A DNA stretch of 21,941 nucleotides, taken from Elysia marginata (taxonomy: Eukaryota; Mollusca; Gastropoda; Plakobranchidae). Location: contig BMAT01002211.1 of NCBI GenBank assembly GCA_019649035.1, forward strand, positions 332,333-354,273, written 5' to 3'. Below are positions 20,334 through 21,941 of the stretch, one piece after another. Position 1 is the stretch's first letter. The number at the start of each line of letters is the position of its first letter. Both the position numbers and the translations under genes were made by a program. The notes below the pieces were generated by a model that was not told where the DNA came from, made no database searches, and was given only the letters and a program-made list of their open reading frames with translations.

Positions 20334-20651
20334 GACCCGCTCTGTGGCCTAGCGATAAGACACTCGCTCAGAGATCGGGAGGTGCATGGTTCGATCCCCG
20401 GCCGAGTCAAGTCAAGGACTTTAAAATTGGCATTAGCAGCTGATCCGCCTAGTGTCTGGCATTATGGATTTAGTGTTAAGTCTGGTCGGCCCGATGTCAG
20501 AATAATGTGACTGGGTGTGTGTACGCAAGCGCTCCTTACATCACAGTGTGGCAGCACGCTTTCAATTGTCCAAAGCGCCGTCTCTGAGATAACCTCGAAG
20601 TTGACTGGGACGTTAAAAATCAATCAAACAAACATAAACAAATAAAAATCG
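20334..20651 (+). mobile_element. SINE family A, copy 5 (best-preserved)
   Basis: The head CCCGCTCTGTGGCCTAGCG has an intact A box, and the B box GGTTCGATCCC matches consensus. All family body blocks are present, including AAGCGCTCCTTACATCACAG. The tail is a run of AAAC/AAAT-type units. A 9 bp target-site duplication, AATTAACAG, flanks it at 20325-20333 and 20652-20660. Confidence 0.94.
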
Positions 20652-20660
20652 AATTAACAG

Positions 20661-21124
20661 CGTCTAGAGAGACACCTATCATTCTGCCAGAGACAATATA
20701 AAAGCAGTATCTTCTACATGGTTGCCACTGAGGAAACTGCTGTTTGATTGCCCTGGGCAGTAGTAAGTGCTGTTGATTATTAGCTAAAAATGCATATTAT
20801 TCATAATATTGTTTAAATTATTATTATTATCATATCACTAGTATCATCACTATCATAAACTATTTAAAGCAATATTATCTCTTGTAATAGACCTATCTAG
20901 ACAATCACTTTGTAGTGCTAATAACACTAATGCTTTATATTATTACTATGATCGTAATATTTACGACTAATGGTGTCTTGAGCATTATCACAATATGAAA
21001 TTGAGTATAAAACTTGATTTTTCCAGTGACCATGGAAACTTATTACCACCACAGCAACTATTCTCTGAAACACTCTTTTCATAACCAATAACATTCTGCT
21101 ACAAAGTTGATATTACTGTTACAT
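20661..21124. other. AT-rich non-coding stretch
   Basis: It contains an ATT/ATC microsatellite-like patch at about 20815-20855. No gene recognised. Confidence 0.45.
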
Positions 21125-21180
21125 CATAGAGCGTAGAAAATTAAGACTCTAATAGACTTTTGTTTCCTGTACATTCTTGA
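21125..21180. repeat. Direct repeat, left copy
   Basis: The segment CATAGAGCGTAGAAAATTAA and what follows aligns with 21263-21318, offset by 138 bp, with roughly three quarters identity by eye. Confidence 0.7.
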
Positions 21181-21223
21181 TACGTCTACCATTCTACCGT
21201 TAAGATTACCGTTGTATTTACAC

Positions 21224-21226
<3 letters not shown>

Positions 21227-21259
<33 letters not shown>
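21227..21259. repeat. (TA)n microsatellite
   Basis: A pure TA repeat of 33 bases that ends just before the second copy of the flanking direct repeat. Confidence 0.97.
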
Positions 21260-21262
<3 letters not shown>

Positions 21263-21318
21263 CATAGAGCGTACAAAATTAACACTTCAATATGCTTTGG
21301 TTACCTGTAAAAGCATCA
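21263..21318. repeat. Direct repeat, right copy
   Basis: The partner of 21125-21180 (CATAGAGCGTACAAAATTAA onward). It begins three bases after the TA tract. Confidence 0.7.
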
Positions 21319-21941
21319 TGTTTATGTGTTTATTTGTTTTGTTTTTGCTTTCAAGGAATAAAACTACACAGAAAAGTTCATACTATATGTTAAACTCACT
21401 ATACTAAAAGATAAGCTTTTTTTTAAATCCATCCAGATTTGAAGAGACGCTAGATCTTTAGAGATACGACGCTTAAAAGGAATACCACTCAAATTGTCTG
21501 GGAAACATCTCTATAAATGAATAATAATTCTGCCGCTCATTCTCGCATTCATCCACATAGTCAGTACTGAGTAGTCAAATGTGTTCATGGGATAAACGGT
21601 AAGTCCAGATTGTGTGTTCATTGAAATTCTCGGGCTTTAAAGGGAAAATTTATGAAAAATAGCATCCCTGACTTAGACCTATTTTCCTATGTCTTTTTAT
21701 AATCCTTTTGATATGGAAGGAGTGTCACAAGTGTTCACCAATAAAAACGAAAATAGATTTTCAAATCAAATTTCTGTTTTCGCCAAAAACTCAAAAAAAA
21801 ATGCTTGGGCATATAGATCTAGTTCATTTGCACAACTGTTTTAAGGAATTTCTTCTTAAATTAGATTTCTTTTTGCCAAAACATCCTCTAGTATGTTTTA
21901 CGAGGTCCGTTTCATAAATAAGTTTCCCTACTCTATAAAAT
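21319..21941. other. Non-coding stretch to the window end
   Basis: AT-rich sequence with no recognised gene. The 69-codon open frame at 21708-21917 has no identifiable domain. Confidence 0.4.

Noticed and set aside
1-21941. CRISPR arrays, operons, bacterial promoters or terminators
   Set aside because: The window is eukaryotic; the repeats are microsatellites and transposons with no regular repeat-spacer pattern.

Overview
This is a stretch of AT-rich, mostly non-coding metazoan nuclear DNA. The evidence is abundant tRNA-headed SINEs with target-site duplications, long microsatellites, decayed DNA transposons, one exon with consensus splice sites, and no dense gene array or operon. The three SINE families and the general texture suggest a lophotrochozoan, perhaps a gastropod mollusc such as a sea slug. 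That placement rests on remembered resemblance, not on a search, so it is tentative. No complete protein-coding gene lies in the window.

The one convincing coding feature is a single internal exon on the minus strand (6465 down to 6324). It has a good acceptor and donor and encodes 47 residues that read like the start of a gelsolin/villin-type actin-binding domain. Transcription runs toward lower coordinates, so the following exons should lie below 6324 and any preceding exon above 6465. I could not recognise either, so much of the window may be intron of this gene. A second candidate exon (plus strand, 7997-8207) has plausible splice signals and an open frame but no recognisable product.

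Layout. 2-505: non-autonomous hAT-like element with terminal inverted repeats and an internal 41-42 bp tandem array. 751-1048: SINE family A copy 1. 1064-4475: nothing recognisable. 4476-4817: a perfect hairpin, then a 122 bp direct repeat straddling an NNNN assembly gap. 4983-5698: purine-rich tracts. 5699-6215: a long imperfect AGT microsatellite. 6324-6465: the gelsolin-type exon. 6774-6815: (TC)n. 6931-7240: SINE family B copy 1. 7997-8468: candidate exon and SINE C with a perfect 12 bp target-site duplication. 9319-9640: decayed mariner-type transposase. 10219-10793: a diverged direct repeat. 11141-11236: an AAT/ATT hairpin-prone tract. 11590-11899: SINE A copy 2. 13508-13580: inverted repeat. 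14543-14860: SINE A copy 3. About 16198-16308: GA microsatellite. 16442-17332: a 49 bp inverted-repeat pair enclosing SINE B copy 2. 17902-18250: diverged tandem duplication. 18592-18913: SINE A copy 4. 19241-19256: poly-C with an N. 20325-20660: SINE A copy 5. 21125-21318: a duplicated segment on either side of a (TA)n tract. The rest is plain AT-rich sequence.

The genes do not form a pathway. The window is best read as intron/intergenic DNA around one actin-binding gene, shaped by successive SINE and DNA-transposon insertions. I did not find a convincing new multi-gene system.
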